Program-made: the position numbers and the translations under genes
Shown: positions 18,109-28,929 of the stretch, piece by piece
Numbering within the stretch: position 1 is the first letter of the stretch
How the letters are laid out: every line of letters starts with the position of its first letter
DNA from: Hyaloscypha bicolor E
Taxonomy: Eukaryota > Ascomycota > Leotiomycetes > Helotiales > Hyaloscyphaceae
NCBI RefSeq assembly: GCF_002865645.1
Contig: NW_020194626.1
Location: 62,001-126,000 of the forward strand
Length of the DNA stretch: 64,000 nucleotides
Direction: 5' to 3'
Notes under the pieces: model-generated
What the model was told of the DNA's origin: nothing
Seen by the model: the letters and a program-made list of their open reading frames with translations, nothing else
Database searches by the model: none

Positions 18109-20491
18109 CTAATGTGCTTGTACAACACCGCTCGCATCTGCTTGAGCGGTAATTCTCTTCTTGTAGGCCTGCACATCTCCGGGGAACTTTTCAACTGTTC
18201 CATTGTCACAAACCCAAAGACTCGTGCAAACTGTCTGTAACATCGTCACGTCGTGACTAACCATGAGCACGCCTCCTTGGAACTGATTTAATGCCGTGCT
18301 TAACGCATCCATGGCCTCGATATCCAAATGATTAGAAGGTTCGTCAAGAACTAGGATATGTGGGTTCTGGAGAGATAGACAAGCGAATGCAACACGGGAT
18401 TTTTGACCTCCAGATAACAGCTCCATCTTCTGGAGACCAGTCATGCCAGTGATACCGAAAGCTCCAAGATGGCGACGATACTCTTCGTCCTGCTTTCCTG
18501 GGAAGTTCTTGGCCATGAAACTCACAGCACTTGTGGTTAGGTCGAGAGCATCAACATGGTGTTGAGCAAAGAAACCAACTCGAAGTCTGGGGTTCTGGGA
18601 AATAAGACCAGATGTCGGCGTCAATTTGCCAATGAGAAGCTTGAGTACGGTAGTCTTACCGGCACCGTTGGGTCCTACGATGCCGATTCGAGAGTCGAGT
18701 TGAACATCCAGATCAACGTGTTTGAGAAGTACATTGTCCTTGCTATATCCGAATGTGACATCCGTCATCTGCACGATAGGAGGGGAGAGCTTCTCAACAT
18801 CAGGGAACTTGAAGTGTACAGTGTACTCGCTCTCTGGCGCTTCGAGAACGGGCATCTTCTCCAACTTTTTGATTCGTGACTGAGCTTCTGATGATTTGGC
18901 GGCGTTGTAGCGGAACTTATCAATAAAGGCTTGGAGGTGTGCTCTTTGTGCCATCTGGTTCTCGTATTCTCTCTTGGCGGTCTTCCTTCTCTCTTCCTTG
19001 GTCGCGTAAAAAGACTCGAAGTTGGCTCCCTTGTAGTAATCCAATCGTTCTGAATGTTGATGTATGATATCTGTGGCGACTTCGTTCAAAAAGGCTCTGT
19101 CGTGACTGACTACCAGCACTGTACTGGGATATCCTTGAAGATATGTGGCAAGGAAGGTAATCGACGGAACGTCCAACATGTTCGACGGTTCGTCAAGAAG
19201 CAAAAGATCCGGCTCACAGAACAGGGCTCTGGCCAACGCCAAACGCATTCGCCAACCACCAGAGAACGTTTTCGTTGCGAATAGTTGACGTTCTGGGGAG
19301 AAGCCCAGACCAGCAAGAATTGTTGCCGCCCGAGACTCTGCTTTGTCGGATTCCATTTCTGCCAGCTTTGACTGGACATCACCCAGAGTCTGATCCAGGC
19401 CTTCACGCTCTCGATCAAGCTTCTCTGCATCACCGGAAGTATCGGCCATACCCGACCGCTCTGCCTCAATGTCTGCTAGTTGCTTCGTGATTTTCTAGGG
19501 ACTATTAGCATTACTGAAAGCATGGATGAAGTACTAATGGCAACGCAGATTTCAGACATAAAATACTCACGATTTGTTCTGCCAGAAGATGTTTTCGCCA
19601 CACATCTGCATCAAGTACAGCTTGTAACGCAGGAGTGTCATCTCCAGTAATCTGAAGCTAATGTCAGTACAAGACACAATAAAACAGTGAGGGGGATCGA
19701 ACTTCTTGTTCTACGTGAAGGATGGAAATATGGGTGGGGATGGCCAGCTCTCGTCGAGCCAGTGCTCGCAAAAGCGTAGATTTTCCGATACCGTTTTGAC
19801 CAACCAAACCATATCTCCGGCCATAAGCCAGAGTCAAAGAAGTATCTGTCAAAATCCTGAGTCCTCCAATAGACACATCGATCCCGTCCAACTTGATATC
19901 CTTGCTCTTTTGCTGGCCTTGAGCATTTGATCCCAGTTGCAGAGGATTAACGGCCATAAAGAATTCCTCGTAAGATTGTGCATCATCTGGCTGATTGAGT
20001 AATCTGGATGCTTCATATTCGACAGCCTTGAAGGTCTTCTTGCTCTGTTTGGCAGCAATCTTTCGTTCGGCTTTCTCCAGCTTCTTCCTGTCGACCTTGG
20101 ACTCCAGCTTTCTCGTGTTTGCCGACTCCAAATCCACACCTCCAGTAGAAACACCCAAGGTAGATGACATATTCCGCTGGGCTCCTACTTGGATAGCTTG
20201 ATCTAAACGCCTGGCAGCGAACGAGACCTGCTTTCGCTGCCCATTTGCCTCGCTGAACCTCTCCACCCATTTCTCTACCAGCTGGCTGATCTTGGCCTCA
20301 TTCCCCGGGGATGCGTCTCCAGATGCAGAGACTAGTAGGGCTGTGATAGATATTGCTGCTTCTGCTAACGGGGAAGGTCCTGTAGAATCATCCGGGACAT
20401 ATGCATTTGAAGCATGAGTGAGGTAGCCAACAGAGTATTCCGAGAGAATTGGGTCGATATTGGGAAGAAAAGATTTGATTTCGGCCTCCAT
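18109..20491 (-). CDS. gcn20: GCN20-like ABC-F ATPase
   Basis: A soluble ABC-F protein of about 751 residues, nearly the length of yeast Gcn20. Gcn20 with Gcn1 helps activate the kinase Gcn2 on ribosomes carrying uncharged tRNA. Exons are 20491-19703, 19651-19571 and 19494-18109, with introns of 51 and 76 bases. The join HVEQE/ITGDDTPALQAVLD is exactly as expected for the family. Domain order: an N-terminal helical region (about 1-190, lysine-rich near 130-155), first nucleotide-binding domain (Walker A GQNGIGKST about 231-239, signature FSGGWRMR, Walker B LLLLDEPSNMLD), a linker, then the second domain (Walker A GPNGAGKTT, signature LSGGQKSR, Walker B LVLDEPSNHLD). No membrane span is present. 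The start is the first ATG after a non-ATG opening. It is divergent from tub2. Confidence 0.93.
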
Positions 20492-20816
20492 GGTTCCAAA
20501 CAAGTGATCTGAATCTACAGAGAATCAAGAACAATGCCCTTGGCTGAGAAAAGGTGGTTCTGGTCGAATATCAGATTCCTTCTCCATTTGCCGTCGCCAC
20601 GTGATCTGTTGCTGGACCTGCATTACGCTTGTCCTAATTTGGACAAGCGTTTTACCCGATCAAGGCAGTCGCTAAGGGCAAAGGCTACACCGCTGCATCA
20701 ACAAATCCTCCCACAACCCGTCAACACAAAGATCAAGCACTCCACCTCTTGCTCTACCACCGTTGCATCTCAATCCAAACACAAATCGTCCGATCAAGAA
20801 CCCGCAAACCATCAAA
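20492..20816. promoter_or_regulatory. Shared divergent promoter of gcn20 and tub2
   Basis: Only 325 bases separate the two start codons, so both promoters must lie here or overlap the leaders. The tub2 side is AC/CT-rich (cacctcttgctctaccaccg) just before ATG at 20817. I see no TGASTCA site. Confidence 0.6.
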
Positions 20817-22491
20817 ATGCGTGAAATCGTAAGTCTCTTCGCGTCCTTTCCAGCCTCTGCAGACGCGTCGCGATGCACCCCTGAATTGCTACCCCACTAC
20901 CACCTCCGCCTCAAGAGAGACGGCCTTCGCTGACCATGTGTTCTTCAATCTATAGGTTCATCTCCAGACTGGCCAATGTGGCAACCAGATCGGAGCCGCT
21001 TTTTTTACGTCTCGCCTCACCTTCGCGATTTGATACACGTTGCTAATAACCACACAGGGCAAACCATCTCCGGAGAGCATGGCCTTGATGGCTCTGGCGT
21101 GTAAGCACCCTGGCTGTACAATTTCTTGTTTACACCTCGTTGACACTCTACAGCTACAATGGCACGTCTGATCTTCAGCTTGAGCGCATGAATGTCTACT
21201 TCAACGAGGTTGGTATCACCTGCCATTCATCTAATCAACATTGCTAACGCGTATCAGGCCTCCGGCAACAAGTATGTTCCTCGTGCCGTGCTCGTTGATT
21301 TGGAGCCCGGTACCATGGATGCTGTCCGTGCCGGTCCTTTCGGCCAACTCTTCCGTCCCGATAACTTCGTCTTCGGTCAATCCGGCGCTGGTAACAACTG
21401 GGCTAAGGGACATTACACTGAGGGTGCTGAGCTTGTCGATCAAGTTCTCGATGTCGTACGTCGCGAGGCCGAGGGCTGCGACTGTCTTCAAGGTTTCCAA
21501 ATCACCCACTCTCTCGGTGGTGGAACTGGTGCTGGTATGGGAACGCTCTTGATCTCCAAGATTCGTGAGGAGTTCCCAGACCGCATGATGGCTACTTTCT
21601 CCGTTGTGCCATCCCCCAAGGTCTCCGACACCGTTGTTGAGCCATACAACGCCACCCTCTCCGTCCATCAGTTGGTCGAGAACTCCGATGAGACCTTCTG
21701 TATCGATAACGAGGCTCTCTACGACATCTGCATGAGAACCCTCAAGCTCTCCAACCCCTCTTACGGAGATCTTAACCACTTGGTCTCTGCTGTCATGTCC
21801 GGTGTCACCACCTGTCTCCGATTCCCCGGTCAGCTCAACTCTGATCTCCGAAAGTTGGCTGTCAACATGGTTCCCTTCCCTCGTCTCCATTTCTTCATGG
21901 TTGGCTTCGCTCCTCTTACCAGCCGTGGTGCTTACTCATTCCGTGCTGTCACCGTCCCAGAGTTGACCCAGCAAATGTTCGACCCGAAGAACATGATGGC
22001 TGCCTCTGATTTCCGCAATGGTCGTTACTTGACCTGCTCTGCTATCTTGTAAGTCTTCATATATCTTTTCATTTGACTACGTGCTAACTTTCTACAGCCG
22101 TGGTAAAGTTTCCATGAAGGAAGTCGAGGACCAGATGCGCAACGTCCAGAACAAGAACTCCTCCTACTTCGTCGAGTGGATCCCCAACAACGTTCAGACC
22201 GCTCTTTGCTCCATCCCTCCCCGTGGTCTGAAGATGTCTTCTACCTTCGTTGGTAACTCCACCTCCATCCAGGAGCTCTTCAAGCGTGTCGGTGACCAGT
22301 TTACTGCCATGTTCCGACGAAAGGCTTTCTTGCATTGGTACACTGGTGAGGGTATGGATGAGATGGAGTTCACTGAGGCTGAATCCAACATGAACGATTT
22401 GGTCTCCGAGTACCAACAGTACCAGGATGCTTCCATCTCCGAGGGTGAGGAGGAGTACGAAGAAGAGGCGCCATTGGAGCAAGAAGAGTAA
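20817..22491 (+). CDS. tub2: Beta-tubulin
   Basis: Beta subunit of the microtubule dimer, about 447 residues. Exons are 20817-20828, 20956-21004, 21058-21100, 21154-21208, 21258-22048 and 22098-22491, the intron pattern usual for ascomycete tub2/benA. Landmarks are the start [16 protein letters not shown] (the tubulin GTP motif), and an acidic tail ending [13 protein letters not shown]. Residues linked to benzimidazole response carry the sensitive-type state: His6, Tyr50, Phe167, Glu198 (GAG), Phe200 (TTC), Leu240, Met257. Odd point: intron 2 lacks a GT donor. The frame requires the exon to end after 21004 (GCT TTT T) and join GG-CAA-ACC at 21058 to make Ala-Phe-Trp-Gln-Thr, but the intron then starts TTACGT in place of the expected GTACGT. 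This is either a one-base change or a sequence error. Confidence 0.96.
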
Positions 22492-23088
22492 ATGCTTCAA
22501 CTTTGCAACACCACTGGGCGGCGTGGTGCCGTGATCATGCCGAGCTTTATGTGAGCAAGGTTCATAATCTCTGATGGGTCGCTGTTATTTTTCATTTGTT
22601 GGCTTCGATAGTGGTGGTGCTTTTACGAAGAATGAGTGGAGGAGATACCTCATCACGCCATGGAGTGGTTGATAGCGATGATTGAGTAGAAATACAAGAC
22701 TAATACAGTCCGCATGACGTGCAGCCTGCAGTGAAGACGGGCATTCCCCATACTATTGAACCTATGAGAAGGAGACTCTCACATGTTGAATATTTGAATC
22801 TGCACGTTGAAGGAATTTTCTTTTTCTTCGACACCTTGTGATTCGATTTTTAGGCTCTTGGGCCGTCGTCGCAGTTTGCCAGGGTCTAGCTCGGCCGCTA
22901 ACGGATAAGGAGTGGCTGGATTTTGGCGGGGTGCTGTAAACAAAAATTTCCAGACAAATTATTTCATCCAACTTCTCTTGTTTGCCATTGAACAACAACA
23001 ACCTCTCTACACGATTGATAAAGACCCTTTTCCCGTCAAGGAACTCTAATACTTCACTTTACAACCAGAATCAAGATCAACTGTCAAT
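22492..23088. other. 3' end of tub2 and promoter of arg1
   Basis: Contains the tub2 3' flank and, nearer 23000, the arg1 leader (acttctcttgtttgcc...acttcactttacaacc). No perfect TGASTCA was found; the closest is TTGAGTAG near 22680. No further gene is visible. Confidence 0.5.
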
Positions 23089-24661
23089 ATGGCAAAAGAA
23101 AAGGTACATTTCGAGCTCAGTGACCCCGCGGCGGTGAGGCAAGAAAGGGATGAGCTGATCTCCTCAACAGGTTTGCCTTGCGTACTCTGGCGGCCTCGAC
23201 ACCAGCTGTATCTGTATGTATAATCTTTAATTGGATCAGAATAATTGAGGACTGATCTTGGGAATAGTGGCTTGGTTGATTGAGAAGGGATACGATGTAG
23301 GTGCAATGAGTCAGAGGTACTTTGTGATACATTGACTGACATTTACAGGTCGTTTGCTTCATGGCAGATGTTGGTCAGGAAGGTATGCTTGTACCGTTTG
23401 GAAGGACAGATGGAGGATATACACTAACAATTGACACGCAGAGGACTTCGAGGCTGCAAAGGCAAAGGCGTTGAAGATTGGAGCTGTCGCGTGCTATGTC
23501 GAAGATCTTCGACGAGAGTTTATTGAGGAGCTGTGCTTCCCAGCTGTTCAATGCAATGCCATCTACGAAAATGTTTACCTTCTTGGTAAATGTCCTTCTT
23601 TTTCAGCACCTGCCAAAAGCTCTAACTTCCAACAGGAACCTCCCTCGCCCGCCCCGTCATTGCCCGCTCCCAAATCAAAGTTGCACAAAAGGAGGGATGC
23701 GTTGCTGTCTCTCACGGCTGCACGGGCAAGGGAAATGATCAAGTTCGTTTCGAGCTTGCATTCTACGCCCTCCAACCCTCCATCAAGGTCATTGCACCAT
23801 GGCGTCTCCCCGAATTTTACGAGCGATTCGCAGGCCGCAACGATCTCCTCGACTACGCCGAGAAGGCAGGAATCCCCGTCAGCAGCACAAAGAGCAAGCC
23901 ATGGAGTATGGACGAGAACTTGGCACACTGCAGTTACGAGGCTGGTATCTTGGAGGACCCCGATGTCACTGCTCCATCCGACATGTGGAAGTTGACAGTC
24001 GACCCGTTGAAGGCTCCGGATACCCCTGAGGACTTCACATTGGTGTTCGAGAAGGGTCTGCCAAAGAAGCTGATTACCAGCAAGGGAAAGACTATCACAG
24101 ATGCAGTTGAGCTCTTCTTGGAAGCCAATGCCATTGCTCGCCGACACGGCGTTGGACGTATCGACATTGTTGAGAATCGCTTCATTGGCCTCAAGTCCCG
24201 TGGCTGCTATGAGACTCCTGGCTTGACCTGCCTCCGTTCTGCGCACATCGATCTCGAGGGCCTTGTTCTCGACCGTGAGGTTCGCGCTCTTCGTGACCAG
24301 TTCGTCACTTTCAACTACGCTAAGATCCTGTACAACGGTCTGTACTTCTCTCCTGAGCGCGAGTTCTTAGAGGAGTCTATCGTTGCCAGTCAGAAAAATG
24401 TCAATGGACAGGTTCGATGCCGCGCCTACAAGGGCAGCTTCATTGTCCTTGGACGAAGCTCGGAGACCGAGAAGCTGTACGATGCTAGTGAGAGCTCGAT
24501 GGATGAGATTGGTGCTTTCAGCCCTGACGCTACCACTGGATTCATCGCTGTTCAAGGTAAGTCTTATTCCCAATACTCTCGCTTTACAATGCTAACTAGC
24601 GACAGCAATACGCCTGAAGAAATATGGCGAAGCCAAGGCTGAGAAGGGAGAGCGCTTGTAA
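23089..24661 (+). CDS. arg1: Argininosuccinate synthase
   Basis: Joins citrulline and aspartate using ATP to make argininosuccinate, the penultimate step of arginine synthesis, in the cytosol. Exons are 23089-23103, 23171-23213, 23268-23296, 23349-23382, 23442-23585, 23636-24556 and 24606-24661, giving about 413 residues, the usual length. Six introns of 49-67 bases keep frame exactly. Signature sequences are the N-terminal ATP-binding P-loop YSGGLDTS (residues about 9-16), GTSLARPVIA, VSHGCTGKGNDQ and the end AIRLKKYGEAK. The enzyme is a standard target of CPC1/GCN4. A perfect TGAGTCA lies in intron 3 (23307-23313), but none was seen in the upstream 600 bases. It is transcribed in the same direction as tub2. 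Confidence 0.96.
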
Positions 24662-25919
24662 ATGCTCCATCTGTGAAGTGGAGGGGCCGTCAGCCAAGAA
24701 GGCCGAAGTACCCGTTTCCGCTTCTTCACAAATGGCAAGACTTTTGGGGAGCCTCGCTTGGCAGGTGTGTTCAGCTGCAATGAATAGCTGCTACAAAAAG
24801 TACAGTGCTTCTGCTTTGGGCGGTGTTCCTGCAGGCGCTGTGGAAGTTTGCTTTTTATTGATTTGATCGTTAGGTAGTCCTCTTTATGATTCCAATTTCG
24901 CAAAGCATATTGCCCATTCTGTTTCTGTGATTACAGTGGAGCACTCTCTGTCATTTCAATACATGTCATTATCAGTTAATGTTTTGGTGGATGGGACGAC
25001 ATGGTGAGGCTCATTGTATCAGAAAGCTCACATGTTGATGCTCACCTGAATCGTCCGAATATCAGAGTTTAATCTCTCATTTCATAGGATCAAAAGCCTT
25101 TCAACTCATCAACATTCGTTGCATGACGCACTTAATCATCCAAATATCAGATTGTTTAAATCCATCTCGTTCCATCAAAAATCTTTTCATTTTAACACCT
25201 TTTATCAGAAGCCCGGCGTCCAGGCATAGCAAAATTTTAAATCGGATTCACTCCCTCTCCCTCCTTCCGAAATCAGGCGAGAAGTCAATTTCGTCCCAAG
25301 GTTGGTGCCAAAGCTCGAAGTGTGCAACAATGACAGTCATTTTCTCAAGCGGCCAAGTCTAAGGATAGTGGGCTTTTCTATGAGACATGGAATCCTCGTT
25401 GTACATAGGAAAGTTGGAACATTGATGCTATTTACAATAAATCCGGCTGTCAACTCTTGTCTATTCATTTTCAAAGCAGCAAAACTCAAGAGCCTGCAAG
25501 ACGACGTCTTTGAAGCCCTACCGGAATTTATGCAAGTACAAACTCGAAAAGTTGGGCTCGAGTAACTACGAAAATTTGAAAAGGGACGAATTCGAGGATG
25601 AGAGACTAGGCCGGCTTCCAGCTTCATTGTTCTTTCCCATTCTAAACATTGAGGGGGGCTCAGAGCCGGCTCGCGCTTGAGGGATGTTCAGCAGAGAGTT
25701 AGAATATTGTGGATAAGTGTTTTGTGAAAGACCATGTATAGAACCGTTCCCCGTTTTAACTCGCTAATGGTCAATCCTCCCCTTTCTCTAATACCTGAGA
25801 TTCGGGACCTCACGATCATCAGTTGGCATAATTGTACCACATCTCTGATACACATTATCTCCTGTTCTTGGCAATAGAGCTCTGTTAGAGGCTTAGAGCG
25901 GTGTCCTTAACTCGAACAA
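24662..25919. other. Intergenic after arg1, no gene recognised
   Basis: Moderately AT-rich, with short overlapping frames (for example 25123-25565) that lack motifs and mostly start with non-ATG codons. It ends where broken coding-like sequence begins. Confidence 0.4.
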
Positions 25920-27735
25920 AACATGTCCCGAGCACTCCCCAGTACAATCCATCGAGTACCACTTTCTCCCATTTTAGACGACATTGCCCCGTCGGCCTTG
26001 TACGTTTCAATCGTTCCTCTTCTTCTCTGCTTAAAGAGTGTCTCACAGCGTGAGATGCTGTTGCGGGTTAGACGGGAATTGCAGTGTCAAAAGGTAGGAT
26101 CGTCTGAAGAAGTGTTTTGATTAGAGCCGGACTATATTTACTATCATGCCGAACAATGTTTCCAAATTATCAGATCAACAAAAGCGTGGAGTCAAAAACT
26201 GGCTCTCCTGATGTGTCCTTAAAGTAGGGACATACACGTGATTTGCCTCTAATAAAAAACGTGTCCAATTTGTCCAAAAGAAAGACAAGCACATTGAGGG
26301 AAGGGTTGATGGAACTCAGAGCAGTGCAGAGAGGGAAATTAAGTTGAAATTTGGTATGTAATCGAGAGTTTCCAGAGGCCCTTCTATCCTAATGTGAACA
26401 CAGTTAAAGAGACTCCAATCAAGGATATACTGTACAAAGATTTCAGACCATCGTATTCGGAAGTTAAGGCCAAAGGCAATGTACCACCAGGATTTACCGA
26501 GGCCCCTTACGATTATCGAATTCCCGGAGTAAATGTTAGCAAACGTCTTGCTGTTCAACGGTTATTGAGCAAGCCCCGCTAACAGCTGTCGAATGAAGAA
26601 CCATTCGACCTTCGAATTCATTGTGAACGCTCGTTTCTCGATATCAATATGAATCTAACAACTGTCAATAGCTTCGTTCGGGGATGTACTGCTAGCAGAA
26701 ATGGAGTCCACCTTGTCATTCGTGACAGTGATTTTCGAGGGCATAATGCAGTATGCCTCGATTCGATTCCTGCTTTGGACTTCGAAGTCGGATCCGCCCC
26801 TGAATGCCTCTTGCACGAAGATTACGTGTTTACTTCAAATGGCACTTCTCGAGTTGAGGCTCCACCCTCGATTGGTCGATTTGGTCTCTAGGCCATCAGA
26901 ATGAATTGTACGAAGCCTCCAAATCTGCTGGGCCTTGGCCAAGAATACGGCAAGTGATCTACTTCAGTCTCACAGATGATGTCTAATGAAAGCGACAGCC
27001 TTCTCCAAAGGTTGGAAGTGATTGAAAATATCATCGATGCATATCAAGAAGCTTGTAAATTCGACTCAAACTACCGGTACGTTAAGCAACTAATTTTGTA
27101 TGGGTCAAGCGAAATATGGATGCAGCCTAAAAAGCAATTCGACGAGGAAGATTAAATCTCTAGAGACGACTTGTATCACTACCTAGGCGGTTACAATGAT
27201 GAGCAATTCTTCAGTTACCCGCACATTAGCCAAGGGATCCGAAGGTCCATGTGTATCCGTTTGGGCTGGCTTCGTTTGACTGGACGTCATGAATGCTGGT
27301 CCCCAGGCTTTCGCAAACTAAGTGAAAATCGTCCTGCCAGAGAAGGTCTCTTGCATCATGAATACCGTAATGAGCAGTGTGAACCAGTTTGTTTGTAATG
27401 TAATAGGAGCGCATCATTTCTGGTAAGTCTCCCAGTGCGAACCGGTATTGAAAGAAGCTGATGGCGGAGATGGTTGCATGCAATATACGACAAGTCTCAA
27501 CAAGAGAGAGAACTACATGATCAAGTATTGGACTCTCGTCGTTATGGTGCCGGTTGACCAGTACGGAACCGTCTCAAAACGGCCACGTTCATAACACAAC
27601 CATTAAATTGTTTCCCAGTCCAGATATTGACTTGCATGTTAGAAGTTTTGAATGATATGCAAAAAGACTGGAACGAGATTTTGACACGTATTCAGTGAGG
27701 ATATACTTGGTGACCGTGGTCATCATCATGATCCA
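25920..27735 (+). other. Broken coding-like fragments, possible gene relic
   Basis: Several short plus-strand frames with protein-like composition follow one another in different frames (25923-26120, 26394-26582, 26649-26891, about 26970-27150, 27171-27398). One starts MMSNESDSLLQRLEVIENII (about 26975) and ends at a possible donor after SNYR. They could be exons of one intron-rich gene or a decaying copy, and I could not join them into a convincing protein. Position just upstream of the CorA-like fragment suggests they belong together. Confidence 0.25.
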
Positions 27736-28929
27736 TTGGCTGGCGGGACGACGGGTTCGATGACAAACCCAGAGCCGATCTCGCCTTCTGCAGTGGGACA
27801 TTCATCTCTTGCGATCTATAAGTTAAGTGTAGATGAAGCAATCGGGGTCTTTGAAGATTTCCGGGCTACAGCCTTCCCGGACGAGCATCCTAAGTGTTCC
27901 TTTGTTGGGGCTGAGAAGGTCATGCGACAAGCAATGTCGATAACAGCGAAATTCAAAGAATTGAGCACGAAGATGGGTCACTTAAGGAACAGAGCAACTA
28001 TAGAAAGAGACGGAGTAGGAGCGCTTCGGATGGAATGCTTCGGATTTCAGGCTAACGTGCCACCACAGTTGCTAAACGCGAGCTCCGTGATGGAGAGTAG
28101 AGCCTCGACGAAACCTGTTGAGAATGTCCAACTTCTGACATACATCAACATCGTCTTATTGTCATTGAGCTTTGGTACGGTGTGTAGCCTCCAGCTACTG
28201 TTTTGCATGTCCTACTTAACATGATACAGTCACTCGCCGCTGGCCCGCTCGCTCTGGACATCCAACATCCCGGTACCGACATCGTCGCGATCGCCCTCAC
28301 AAGATATCTCTGCGCGATATTACGAAGGTTTGGTCTATTCCCTAAGACACCTCTCCGGCAGCATAAAATCCTCCCTTATCCGTCGCCTGCTAAAGGATAG
28401 AAAGAGTCCACTCTACGAACTGGGAATGAGAATCAATGATGATAAATTTATGAAATCACAGGAGAAAATTCCAACTGTGCTATTTTTCGCTCTTCGGATT
28501 CCCCAAGCAGTTTTGAGGGTACTCAGACCACGAATCATGGTGGTATTGAGATGCATCTTAATTTTTCGCATCATTATTGGTTGGAATGGTGGTTTCCAGG
28601 AGGACGTTGAACCAAAGGCGGAGGATGAGCCTCGAGAGAACAGTGGTCAGACAAACGACACAGAGCGTGCAACAGATATGGCAGACACTTGCTCGGCGGA
28701 TAGCTTGGAGCCAGGGCCAGACTTGCAGATGGTTCAGCAGGACAGAAGAGGGAGAACAGTGATAATCTGGCACTTGCCGATACGAGCACGGCGAGTGGCG
28801 TCGAAGCCCCTCGAAGATGCAAATTGGAGAGCTTGTAGGTTACCAAGTTCTAGCCCTGGAAGCATCGAAAGGGAAATGACAGAAACAGTTCGGAAGTCCG
28901 AAGGATTGCGTGGAAGATTGACAAGTTGA
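27736..28929 (+). pseudogene. CorA-like membrane-protein fragment, probably degenerate
   Basis: Frame 27736-28200 ends in a hydrophobic segment preceded by a helical part (AKFKELSTKMGHLRN; KPVENVQLLTYINIVLLSLS). This is the layout of the first membrane span in fungal CorA-like proteins. A possible intron (about 28177-28229, ending ATACAG) leads to HSPLARSLWTSNIPVPT and then SLRHLSGSIKSSLIRRLLKD, KSPLYELGMRINDDKF and two hydrophobic stretches (IPTVLFFALRIP; MVVLRCILIFRIIIGW) before TGA at 28927-28929. No start codon links it upstream, and the canonical GxN motif of true CorA channels is not visible. A decayed or heavily spliced gene fits best. Ion transport should not be assumed. Confidence 0.3.

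Noticed and set aside
21231..21890. Long minus-strand ORF opposite tub2 (219 codons)
   Set aside because: It is the antisense shadow of beta-tubulin exon 5, produced by its codon bias.
23575..24246. Minus-strand ORF opposite arg1 (223 codons)
   Set aside because: Antisense shadow of the arg1 coding exon; no motif.
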